From assembly GCA_027624075.1 (NCBI GenBank), contig JAQBUH010000003.1, positions 1 to 64,000 of the forward strand: a stretch of 64,000 bases of DNA. The letters are read 5' to 3'. The notes under the pieces were generated by a model. The model searched no databases and was not told the origin of the DNA. It saw only the letters and a program-made list of their open reading frames with translations. The position numbers and the translations under genes were made by a program. This DNA comes from Chloroflexota bacterium. GTDB lineage: Bacteria > Chloroflexota > Dehalococcoidia > Lucifugimonadales > Lucifugimonadaceae. Positions 18,223 to 25,957 of this stretch are shown here, piece after piece; position 1 is the first letter of the stretch, and every line of letters starts with the position of its first letter.

Positions 18223-19120
18223 GCAGCCTTTCGATCTCCTTGCGAGAGGCGGGAACGCCGCGCAGACCCTTCCTGCTGACGCAGATAGCGCCCGCGGCTG
18301 CGGCGAACCTGCCTGCCTCAGTGATGCTGCGAGTCTCGTTGAAGCGGATGGCGAACGCGGCGCTCCAGACATCGCCTGCGCCGGTGGTGTCGACAACCTC
18401 GGCGGGCTGTATGGCGGCGATGTGCTGTTCGCCGCCGTCGCTGTAGACCGTCGCACCCTCGCTGCCATGCGTCACTGTGAGTATCTGCGCGATTCGTTTC
18501 CAGTCGCTGAGGTCGCCGGTCGCGTCGGCCTCTTCGTGAGACAGGACAACGAGGTCCCACGGCCCTGTGACCCGTGAAATGTCAGGAGCGCTCAGTGTGA
18601 TGACGCCGTCTGCGCCGATGACCCGGAACCAGCCCTGTGGAATGAGGCAGGCGAACTCCGCCCAGAACCAGCTCCGGCAGTCCAGAGGCAACTCGTCCAG
18701 CAGCGGGCCTGCGAAGACGGTGGACGCGTTCAGCCCGCGATGCCCGAGCGGCTCAAGCGAGGAGTCGATAGCGGGCGCGCGGCTGAGGAGCCGCTGCCGC
18801 CGTGAGTCGCCGTCAAGCCAGTCCTCGAAGACGGTCTGCTCGCCCGCGGGGTCGGCGTATGTCTCGAGTCCGCTGGTGTCCGTGTCACCGGCGGCTTTTT
18901 GGCCCGTTCCATGCTCCGGGTCGCAACCGGCGCCAGTGGCTGAGACCACTGCGACTCGCTCTCCGGTGAGCAGCCATGCGGTGAGCGCTGTGTAGAGGGA
19001 TGCGCCGCCGTGTTCGGGAGCGGACCTCTTGCCGTCTGCCGCGATGTGGATGTCCTGTGACTGGTGGCCGACGCACAGGTATTTGACCGGCGGTAGGTTT
19101 TCTTGCGTCCTTGTGCTCAA
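18206..19120 (-). CDS. PfkB family carbohydrate kinase
   Basis: Ribokinase-fold kinase of 304 aa, ATP-dependent phosphorylation of a sugar or nucleoside. The catalytic/anion-hole motif VVDTTGAGDVWSAAFAIRF (about 239-257) contains the base Asp of D-T-T-G-A-G-D. The N-terminal GGASLYTAL (about 38-46) fits the substrate-binding G-G segment. The central part (about 65-115) is shorter than in ribokinase. The substrate is not predictable: close relatives include inositol, fructose and adenosine kinases. Convergent with the thioredoxin gene and downstream of jag, with a 104-bp gap. Confidence 0.85.
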   Translation of the reverse strand: MSTRTQENLPPVKYLCVGHQSQDIHIAADGKRSAPEHGGASLYTALTAWLLTGERVAVVSATGAGCDPEHGTGQKAAGDTDTSGLETYADPAGEQTVFEDWLDGDSRRQRLLSRAPAIDSSLEPLGHRGLNASTVFAGPLLDELPLDCRSWFWAEFACLIPQGWFRVIGADGVITLSAPDISRVTGPWDLVVLSHEEADATGDLSDWKRIAQILTVTHGSEGATVYSDGGEQHIAAIQPAEVVDTTGAGDVWSAAFAIRFNETRSITEAGRFAAAAGAICVSRKGLRGVPASRKEIERLLTARN

Positions 19121-19224
19121 TGGCAGGCATGCAGACGCCCGGAGTCCGCCGGGACGAGGATAGCCCTGCCTGCGGATGCCGGGCGAACTCCGGGCGTCCT
19201 GTGTTCAATTTGCCGACTTCGGGG

Positions 19225-20352
19225 TCAGTCGCGCGGCAGTATGACGACCCTTCGCTGGTTGCCCTCGCCTTCACTCTCCGTCATGACACGCGGGTGCGAT
19301 GCGAGAGACATGTGGACTATTCGCCGCTCGCCAGGTGACATCGGGTCGAGAGCGCTGGCGCGACCGCTGCTGGCAACGGTCCCCGCCGTGCGGCGGGCGA
19401 GCCGTCTGAGCATGTCCGCCCTTCGCTGCCTGTAGTCCTCGATGTCGATCAGCACGAACGCCTTGCGGCCTAGCTGACGGCTTACGACCATGCGCACCAG
19501 GAACTGGAGTGCCTGCAGGGTCTCGCCGCGTCTTCCGATGAGCAGGCCGGCGTCTTCGCCCTCGATCTCGAACACCAGCGAGCCGTCTTCGGTGTCGTCA
19601 CGCACATAGGTCTCAGCGACGACGCCCATCGTGGCCAGGAAGTAGTCGAGCACCTCTCCGACGAGCTGTTCCGCCTCAGCGTCCCGCTCCGCCGGCGGAA
19701 GTTCCCGCTCGCGGTCCGGCCCACGCTCGGCGTCACGGTCACGGCCGTTGCCTGATCCCCGGCTCTGAGGTCCCGTGTCCCGGCTTTGCCGGACCCCGCG
19801 CTCTGGCTCTTCCTCGCGGCGGCTGGCCCTTGCAGGCGCGCCGGCAGGCGCTCCGCCAGGTGCGGCAGCGGAAGGCGCTTCGCCGCGCTCTGCCACCGGA
19901 GTCTCTGAGCGAAGGGATTCGGCGCGATCGCGTGGCCCGCCTCTGCCCCTGCCGCCACGGGGACGGCGTTCGCCTGTGCGGGCGCTCCGGCCTCGGCCAG
20001 TTTGCGGCGCTCGATCTTCGTCAGACCGGTCCCCGGCGCCGGGCTCTACGGTCCTGGGCGCAGGTACTGAGACCCCGGCCGGCGAAGTAGTTGGCTCCGG
20101 CTCGTCCTGGTCATCCTCATCGTCGTCAGTGTCATCGTCATCGTCGTCATAAATCGTGCTTGCGGCGTTGCCAACAAGCGTTATCTCGATCCGCGCAGGC
20201 TCTCCGCCGAAGCCCAGGATTCCCGACCGTCCCGGGCTAATGACCCTGATCTCAACGTCTTCGAGATCTACGCCGAGCGTTTCCAGAGCGTTTTCGGTTG
20301 CCTCGTCTACGGTCTTGCCGGTGAACGTTCTCGGACTGTCCATCTTCATCAT
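19225..20352 (-). CDS. jag: Jag/KhpB-type RNA-binding protein (Jag-N, KH, R3H)
   Basis: A 375-aa RNA-binding protein of the SpoIIIJ-associated family. Jag-N domain: TFTGKTVDEATENALETLGV (about 9-28) to GILGFGGEPARIEI. Then about 165 residues of acidic (DDDDDTDDDEDD) and Arg/Gly/Glu-rich low complexity. KH domain at about 240-300 with GLLIGRRGETLQALQFLVR, and R3H domain at about 310-370 with R-R-I-V-H-M-S-L. It sits at the 3' end of the rpmH-yidC cluster, as in most bacteria. The first 101 bp overlap the end of yidC in another frame. Confidence 0.93.
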   Translation of the reverse strand: MMKMDSPRTFTGKTVDEATENALETLGVDLEDVEIRVISPGRSGILGFGGEPARIEITLVGNAASTIYDDDDDDTDDDEDDQDEPEPTTSPAGVSVPAPRTVEPGAGDRSDEDRAPQTGRGRSARTGERRPRGGRGRGGPRDRAESLRSETPVAERGEAPSAAAPGGAPAGAPARASRREEEPERGVRQSRDTGPQSRGSGNGRDRDAERGPDRERELPPAERDAEAEQLVGEVLDYFLATMGVVAETYVRDDTEDGSLVFEIEGEDAGLLIGRRGETLQALQFLVRMVVSRQLGRKAFVLIDIEDYRQRRADMLRRLARRTAGTVASSGRASALDPMSPGERRIVHMSLASHPRVMTESEGEGNQRRVVILPRD

Positions 20353-21223
20353 TCTCCTCGAGCTCGGATTCCTCGACTAGCGCTGCGGCCGGCGCAGCGG
20401 AGGCGGACGCCCCCGCAAGCGATTTCTCTCTGGCCTCCGCGCTGCCCAGGAAGGCCCTCCCGAACAGGACAACGGGTTGCTTGCCGCCGACGTAGTACTG
20501 AATGATCACGCCGACGATGTTTGAGAACAAAATGTAGACCGCCAGACCTGCCGGGAACTGGAATGTGAAGAACCCGAACATTATCGGGAGCATCCACAGC
20601 ATGATCTGGTTGGTCTGGGCCTGCTGCGGGCTGGTTGCGACCTGGTTGCCCATGGTCATCTTCTGCTGCAGGAACATGGTCACGCCAACCAGCACTGGCA
20701 GCGCGTAGTTCCACGGGAGCGGCGCGCCCTGAACGAAGTCGACCAGGTCTATGCCAAGGAACTTGCTGTTGATCGGCACGTTTGAGATTGCCGGGTTCCA
20801 TGAGTAGAACGAGGCCGAAAGGTTTGCCAGGCCTTCTGGCGTGGGCGGCATGGTGCGCAGAATGGACCTGTACAGGCCGAACCAGATGGGCATCTGGATC
20901 ACGAGCGGCCCAAGGCAGCCGATGGGGTTGACGCCCGCCTCTTTGTACAGCTTCATCGTCTCGGACGACAGCTTGCGCTTTTCAGCCGGACCCTTGTCCT
21001 TGTACCTCTCCTGAAGACTCTTGAGCCTGGGCTGCAGCTCCTGCATCTTCTTCATGCTGCGCGTCTGCCGTACGGTGAGCGGTATGAGTACGATGCGGAT
21101 GAGGATGGTGAAGACGATGATGCTCAGGCCGAAGTTGTCGAACAACACGTCTGCCAGCAGCGCAAGGCTGTTGATCATCGGCCGCATCAGCAGCTCGTTC
21201 CACAGGACGCCAATAAACTCCAT
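20252..21223 (-). CDS. yidC: YidC/Oxa1 membrane protein insertase
   Basis: A 323-aa Oxa1-type insertase without the large periplasmic domain of proteobacterial YidC. Five hydrophobic segments; the functional Arg of the first core helix is in T-I-L-I-R-I-V-L-I-P-L-T (about 39-50). The cytoplasmic coiled region KKMQELQPRLKSLQERYKDK (about 57-76) follows, and PIMFGFFTFQFPAGLAVYIL (about 212-231) is the C-terminal signature. The tail is acidic, then very basic (RRRGNRKRSG onward), overlapping the jag start. Such basic tails bind ribosomes in other Oxa1 proteins. Downstream of the beta-propeller lipoprotein, 43 bp away. Confidence 0.95.
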   Translation of the reverse strand: MEFIGVLWNELLMRPMINSLALLADVLFDNFGLSIIVFTILIRIVLIPLTVRQTRSMKKMQELQPRLKSLQERYKDKGPAEKRKLSSETMKLYKEAGVNPIGCLGPLVIQMPIWFGLYRSILRTMPPTPEGLANLSASFYSWNPAISNVPINSKFLGIDLVDFVQGAPLPWNYALPVLVGVTMFLQQKMTMGNQVATSPQQAQTNQIMLWMLPIMFGFFTFQFPAGLAVYILFSNIVGVIIQYYVGGKQPVVLFGRAFLGSAEAREKSLAGASASAAPAAALVEESELEENDEDGQSENVHRQDRRRGNRKRSGNARRRSRRR

Positions 21224-21266
21224 CAGGCGTTACCCCCCGCAGACAGCGCACGCAGGTGAGTGGGAG

Positions 21267-22520
21267 CTAGTCGCATGACTTGCCACTCCCTTTTGCCTCG
21301 ATGCATTTGAGCAGGCTCAGCGTGCCTGCCTGGTACTGGCGAAACTGGCCGCTGTCCGTGTGGACGAAGATCACGTCGCCGATGACCAGCGGGGCCGACT
21401 TGATGCCGTGGTCGCGCGTGTTCAGCTCACCGCTCACCTGACCGCTGGACAAGACCACCACAGCGACATCCTTCTCCCCCGAAGCCACCGCCAGCGCAGG
21501 CCCGCGGTTACTCTCGAAGATAGCCGGCTGGCCGACGATCTCCTTGCCAACCTCTGCCGGCGTCTGCCATTGAGGCTGGCCTGTGTCTGCGCTCAGCGCG
21601 TAGACCTGGCCGGGCAGGTTCGCAACATAGACGACGCCCTCTACCAGCAGCGGCTCCGCCCAGATCCACTCACCGGTGTCGAACGACCACTCGAGCGAGG
21701 GGTCGAGCGTCTTTCCGGTGGGGTTCTGCTCGCGGTACGCAAGGTTTAGCTTTAGCAACTCATTGCTGAAGCTGCCGACATAGACGTTGGTACCGGTGAC
21801 GTGCGGGGTGCCGGAGATGGCGCCTCCAACGTCATATGTCCAGAGCACACGGCCGGCGGGACTGCCCGTGTATGAGTCCGAGTCGGCCAGGTCAACGGCA
21901 TAGAGCGTGCCCCCGAGCGTGCCGAAGTATGCGACGTCACCTGCCACGGCAACTCCGCCCCACACTGCGCCGTCGAGCGGGATCCGCCACTTCTCACGCC
22001 GGCTGACCTGTGCCGAAAGATCACGGCCCGCGTCCGCAGTCGGGTCCAGTCCGAGGAGATAGCCGCCGGGAGTGTCCTTGCCGTCTATTGCAGATGTGCC
22101 GACAACGAGCGTGCTCGCGCCGACTCCCACTGCGCCGACCAGGCGTGACTTGACCGCAACCGGCCCGGCCGCCCATGCAGAACGGCCGGTCTCAATATGC
22201 GCCGCAAACACCTCGCCTTCGCAGTCGTTGCCATTGCAGCGGAAGGCCGATCCGTAGATGACTCCGTTAGAGATCGCCGGAGTGCCGTAGATCTCGCCCA
22301 GGTCGTCATCCTCTCCGGCGGGGTACGTCCATGTCTGGTCAAGTGCGCCGGTGGAGCGAGCCACGCGGACCATCCTGCCGTCTTTGGAGCCGATGTAAAG
22401 GAACTCGCCGTCTTCGACAGGGCCTGACCATCCGCCCTCCGGGTTGAGGTCGGTGACACATGCCGCCAGCGCAAAGAGCGCGGCCGCGAGGGCCAGCGCA
22501 AGGCGCAGGTTGAGGCCCAT
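21267..22520 (-). CDS. PQQ-repeat beta-propeller lipoprotein (BamB-like fold)
   Basis: About 417 aa. ATG 22520 starts a lipoprotein signal peptide (MGLNLRLALALAAALFALAA) ending in the lipobox L-A-A-C with Cys at about 21; a longer frame reaches 22628 but adds only a basic non-signal extension. The mature protein is a repeated-blade propeller: G-T-P-A-I-S-N-G-V-I-Y-G, WGGVAVAGDVAYFGTLGGTL, LYAVDLADS, G-T-P-H-V-T-G-T-N-V-Y-V-G and Q-V-Y-A-L-S-A-D-T-G are blade motifs. No quinone-binding catalytic residues are evident. It lies between yidD and yidC, suggesting a scaffold in membrane/extracytoplasmic protein assembly. Confidence 0.85.
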   Translation of the reverse strand: MGLNLRLALALAAALFALAACVTDLNPEGGWSGPVEDGEFLYIGSKDGRMVRVARSTGALDQTWTYPAGEDDDLGEIYGTPAISNGVIYGSAFRCNGNDCEGEVFAAHIETGRSAWAAGPVAVKSRLVGAVGVGASTLVVGTSAIDGKDTPGGYLLGLDPTADAGRDLSAQVSRREKWRIPLDGAVWGGVAVAGDVAYFGTLGGTLYAVDLADSDSYTGSPAGRVLWTYDVGGAISGTPHVTGTNVYVGSFSNELLKLNLAYREQNPTGKTLDPSLEWSFDTGEWIWAEPLLVEGVVYVANLPGQVYALSADTGQPQWQTPAEVGKEIVGQPAIFESNRGPALAVASGEKDVAVVVLSSGQVSGELNTRDHGIKSAPLVIGDVIFVHTDSGQFRQYQAGTLSLLKCIEAKGSGKSCD

Positions 22521-22683
22521 GGACCAACGAGGGCGACGCGTGACGGTTTCTTGTCTGCCACGCTCGCTGTCATATTTGCCGCCAGGCGGGCTGGCGGTCT
22601 GGCCGGTTCGGCCTGTTCTGGATGTCAACGTGGAGGAGCTGATCGTTATCTCTATTGGATGAGTGTTGATATGTGGAACCGGT

Positions 22684-22968
22684 CTAGTTAAGGCGGGCGT
22701 CCGGAGCGGCTATCCGCTGGAGTTCCTGGGCCGTTGGGTCTTCTGGCGACGTTGGGTCAGGAACCGCAGGGTCGTAGCCACCCTCGACGCCGGGCCTGCA
22801 GCGCACGAGGCGGCTCGCCGTCTTCGCCGATCCGCGAAGCACACCGTACGCAGTTATCGCTTCGGCCGCGTAGTCCGAACATGAGGGAGAGAAGCGGCAC
22901 TGGCCCGGCATATACGGCGAGATTGCAACCTTGTACACCTTGATAAGCCCTAATGCTATCGGTTTCAT
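22684..22968 (-). CDS. yidD: Membrane protein insertion efficiency factor YidD
   Basis: A 94-aa small membrane-associated protein that assists YidC-dependent insertion. The family core is present: VYKVAISPYMPGQCRFSPSC (about 11-30), followed by S-D-Y-A-A-E-A-I, with its conserved Cys pair. The C-terminal extension from about 60 (Asp/Pro-rich) is variable in this family. It lies 55 bp downstream of rnpA and before the beta-propeller lipoprotein, the expected rpmH-rnpA-yidD order. Confidence 0.95.
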   Translation of the reverse strand: MKPIALGLIKVYKVAISPYMPGQCRFSPSCSDYAAEAITAYGVLRGSAKTASRLVRCRPGVEGGYDPAVPDPTSPEDPTAQELQRIAAPDARLN

Positions 22969-23023
22969 CCCAACCGTTCCTGTCGTCCCATTGCCATCGC
23001 CATATTTGCGCCGCCGGTCCGCG

Positions 23024-23416
23024 TCAGCGCCTGGACTTCACTTTCACCATCAGTCTTGCCACGGATGCCCGTAGCTCTTCAGACGAGGCCTCTGCCGCAG
23101 CCGGGCGCGCCGTCGCAACGATGTCCCAACCCGCTCCGCCCTGGTCTGCACCTTCTACTATCGCCGCCGCAGACGCAGGCGCAACTTCGATCTCTCTGAA
23201 GATCTCTCTCAGCCGTCTCTTCACCCGGTTCCTGACGACGGCGCCGCCAACGCGTTTGCCAACCGAAAGGCCGATCCTCGGCCCTGGCCTGCCGTTTGGC
23301 GTGGCGGAGATCAACAGAAGCCGGTCTTCAGCCCTTGTGCCGGTCCTACGGCCCCTGGTCAGGACGTGCCTGAAGTCGGCGGGCCGGCGAATTCGGTTGT
23401 CTGCCGGAAGCCCCAT
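23024..23416 (-). CDS. rnpA: Ribonuclease P protein component
   Basis: A 130-aa basic protein that binds the RNase P RNA for tRNA 5' maturation. Visible features are N-R-I-R-R-P-A-D-F (about 7-15) and the invariant RNR motif in GGAVVRNRVKRRLREIFRE (about 62-80). It starts 17 bp after the rpmH stop. The C-terminal about 40 residues are Ala-rich and variable. Confidence 0.95.
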   Translation of the reverse strand: MGLPADNRIRRPADFRHVLTRGRRTGTRAEDRLLLISATPNGRPGPRIGLSVGKRVGGAVVRNRVKRRLREIFREIEVAPASAAAIVEGADQGGAGWDIVATARPAAAEASSEELRASVARLMVKVKSRR

Positions 23417-23433
23417 TGTGCGGAGGCTCCGAA

Positions 23434-23571
23434 CTAGACTGTGAGCCGCTTACGGCCCTGTGCGCGACGCCGGGCCAGAACGGCACGTCCCGCTCTTGTA
23501 CTCATTCGAGAGCGAAACCCGTGAACGCGCGCCCTGCGGCGTTTCTTGGGTTGGTACGTGCGCTTGGGCAT
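23434..23571 (-). CDS. rpmH: Ribosomal protein L34
   Basis: Short gene of 45 codons. The product begins [20 protein letters not shown] and ends GRKRLTV, a full-length match to bacterial L34 (44-47 aa), including the R-x-R-M-S-T-R-A-G-R core. It heads the rpmH-rnpA-yidD-yidC-jag cluster; the spacer 23572-23820 upstream should carry its promoter and that of the divergent GreA-type gene. No dnaA or recognisable origin lies upstream, unlike many bacteria. Confidence 0.97.
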   Translation of the reverse strand: MPKRTYQPKKRRRARVHGFRSRMSTRAGRAVLARRRAQGRKRLTV

Positions 23572-23820
23572 TGGAACGGCGGCCTTTCGAGGTCAGGAAG
23601 TCTGGTAAGCGTCAGAAATCGGTGTCAGTTTTAGGTGGCTGTAGTCGAACGGCAGAGTGACGCGTGCCCTCACCGCCAAGCACAACCCGCTTAGGATACC
23701 AGCGCTTGAACTTTTCCACACTGGCAACCCTGGCGGCCAACCGCGATTGAACTTAAGGTTCGAGATGCTATTTGCGGGTTGATCGTCAGGTTCCTATCAT
23801 TAGAGGAGGTAATCTGCGTC

Positions 23821-24756
23821 ATGCGCTCCAATAGGGTGCCCCATTTGCGAGCCCTTTTGACTGGCGCCGACGCAGCCGCCTCACTAGCCAGGAGAATGCA
23901 ATACGTGGCAACTCAAGCCGGCGATCTCGTTTCGGAAACACAAGTCGAGCCAGAAATCGGCGCACTGTCGCTAAGCGATGCGTTCCAGGTCTACGTCCAG
24001 CAGATGCCGGAAGATGCCAAGCTGGCCGCGCAGCCGGAGATTGCCAAGTTCGCTCGCTGGCTCGGCCCTGACCGCACGATTGGCTCGATATCCGCATCCG
24101 AGATCGGTGAATACTCCGAGATGCAGACCTCCCGCTCCACGTCTACAGACGCACAGGAGCGGCTGGCCACGGTAAAGCTTTTCCTGACGTTCCTCAAAAA
24201 GAGCGGGGCAATCGATACCAACCTTGCCCAGCACCTGCGGGTCCGGAAGAGCAGGATAGCCACGACCAGGACGCGGTCTGCACGCATCGCCCAGCAACAG
24301 GTCAGGCTGACCAAGGCTGGATATGACCAGATGAACCGCCAGCTGGCGCAGTTGCAAGAGCAGAAACTCTCGCTCACACACGACATCCAGCTGGCTGCCG
24401 CTGACGGAGATGTCAGAGAGAATGCGCCGCTTGAGGCCGCCCGTGAAAACCAGGGCATGGTCATGGCGAAGATCCGTGACATCGAGGGCACACTGAAGAT
24501 GGCCGTTGTGATCGACGGGCGCCGCACCGACGGTGAGAACGTCCACATCGGCTCCAGAGTTGAGATCACTGAGATAAAAACTTCCAAGCGTTTCCAGTAC
24601 CAGCTGGTTGAGCCGAATGAGTCGAGCCCGCTCGCTGGCAAGATCTCGATAGTCTCACCCGTTGGCTCTGCCATTCTCGGCCAGGCGGTCGGCGCCGAGG
24701 TCTCGGTCGTGACGCCCAGGGGCGAGCAGATATACCGCATCGATAAGTCACACTAG
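23821..24756 (+). CDS. GreA/GreB-type transcription factor with N-terminal recombinase-like helical domain
   Basis: A 311-aa protein, about twice GreA length. Residues about 155-311 form GreA: coiled coil with RLTKAGYDQMNRQLAQLQEQ, then D-V-R-E-N-A-P-L-E-A-A (the acidic D/E tip of Gre factors), then the FKBP-like domain ending V-V-T-P-R-G-E-Q-I-Y-R-I. Residues about 45-135 (LSLSDAFQVYVQQM...ERLATVKLFLTFLKKSG) look like a SAM-like core-binding domain of tyrosine recombinases, but no catalytic recombinase domain follows. ATG 23821 follows AGAGGAGGT at 10 bp, a very strong site. The fusion may give a second RNA polymerase or DNA contact; the role is inferred only. Confidence 0.85.
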   Translation: MRSNRVPHLRALLTGADAAASLARRMQYVATQAGDLVSETQVEPEIGALSLSDAFQVYVQQMPEDAKLAAQPEIAKFARWLGPDRTIGSISASEIGEYSEMQTSRSTSTDAQERLATVKLFLTFLKKSGAIDTNLAQHLRVRKSRIATTRTRSARIAQQQVRLTKAGYDQMNRQLAQLQEQKLSLTHDIQLAAADGDVRENAPLEAARENQGMVMAKIRDIEGTLKMAVVIDGRRTDGENVHIGSRVEITEIKTSKRFQYQLVEPNESSPLAGKISIVSPVGSAILGQAVGAEVSVVTPRGEQIYRIDKSH

Positions 24757-24899
24757 CGAGCCGTAAGTGGTTCCGCGGAGGCTGCTGGCTGTGATCACCG
24801 GTTCCGATACAATCGGCTGGCTCCGCACGTCCGGCTGTGACTCTGCCGGAGACGGTATGTGTCCTCAGATAGTCCACTAATCTCCCCATCGGATCCGCG

Positions 24900-25955
24900 T
24901 TGCTAGATGGAATCGGCGTCTGGATAGGGTTCAACCTTGTGCTGGTCGGGCTTCTTGTGCTCGACCTGTTCGTCTTATCCCGGAAAGAGCACATTGTCCG
25001 CCTCAAAGAGGCCGGATGGCTGACGCTGTTCTGGACCCTTGTGGCAGTAGCCGTCGGCGCCTGGATATTCATCGCAGGCGGTAGCACGCAGGGTGTTGAG
25101 TACACGACGGCGTACGTTGCCGAGCGCGCCCTCAGCATTGACAACCTCTTTGTCTTCCTGGTCATCTTCGGATACTTCAAGCTGCCCCGTGAGTACCAGG
25201 CGAGAGCGTTACTGTTCGGAATCGTAGGAGCGTTGATTGCGAGAGCGGTCTTCATCGCCGTCGGTGTCGCCGTCATATCGGCGTTCGCCTGGTTCCTGGT
25301 CATTCTTGGCGCGTTCTTGATCTACACCGCGTACAAGCTGGCGTTCGCGGGAGACCAGGAGGTGGACCCAGGCAGGAACATCGCAGTGAGACTGTTCCGG
25401 AGGGTGATGCCGGTCTCGGACGAATTCAACCACACGCACTTCTTCACAAGGCTTCCAGGCGGAGCGCGAGCCGCCACACCGTTCCTGCTCGTGGTAGTCG
25501 TCCTTGGCACGACAGACGTTGTGTTCGCCGTTGACTCGATACCGACGGTGTTCGGAATCACGGATGACCCGTTCATCGTCTGGGCATCGAACGCCATGGC
25601 GGTGCTCGGCATGCGGCCGCTCTTTTTCCTGCTGGAGGGAATGGTCAGACTGTTCAGGTTCCTGCAGTACGGTCTTGCGTTAATCCTTGCCTTCGTTGGC
25701 GCCAAGATGATTGTCGAGACGGTTTTCGAGGACCAGTTGCATGACTTCGAGGAGGCAGCGCACCTTGGTGACCAGGGGCTGATCTTCATCTCCCTGGCAA
25801 TCATCCTGACCGTGCTTATCGGAAGCGTCGTCGTCTCGGCGATATTCCGTGAGCCGGCAGATGGCGGTGAGGACGGTCCCGGCGGAGCAGAAGCGCTGGA
25901 CGCACATGAGACAGAGACCGATCCCGCAGCGGCAGAACGGAGTTCTGGGACCTGA
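24900..25955 (+). CDS. TerC family integral membrane protein
   Basis: A 351-aa TerC-type protein, linked to tellurite resistance and, in several bacteria, to Mn2+ export at the translocon. Diagnostic stretches are AERALSIDNLFVFLVIFGYF (about 77-96) and VVLGTTDVVFAVDSIPTVFG (about 199-218), with paired acidic residues in membrane segments that bind metal. About eight to nine hydrophobic helices. The start is TTG 24900; the overlapping ATG is out of frame. The C-terminal about 30 residues are acidic. The following dehydrogenase begins 2 bp later and is probably cotranscribed. Confidence 0.9.
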   Translation: MLDGIGVWIGFNLVLVGLLVLDLFVLSRKEHIVRLKEAGWLTLFWTLVAVAVGAWIFIAGGSTQGVEYTTAYVAERALSIDNLFVFLVIFGYFKLPREYQARALLFGIVGALIARAVFIAVGVAVISAFAWFLVILGAFLIYTAYKLAFAGDQEVDPGRNIAVRLFRRVMPVSDEFNHTHFFTRLPGGARAATPFLLVVVVLGTTDVVFAVDSIPTVFGITDDPFIVWASNAMAVLGMRPLFFLLEGMVRLFRFLQYGLALILAFVGAKMIVETVFEDQLHDFEEAAHLGDQGLIFISLAIILTVLIGSVVVSAIFREPADGGEDGPGGAEALDAHETETDPAAAERSSGT

Positions 25956-25957
25956 CC

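Noticed and set aside
23750-23775. tRNA T-arm-like AAGGTTCGAGATGC
   Set aside because: No acceptor stem, D-arm or anticodon arm can be built around it.
23572-23820. Replication origin upstream of rpmH
   Set aside because: Only one loose DnaA-box-like match (TTTTCCACA at 23712-23720) was seen, with no dnaA and no AT-rich cluster.
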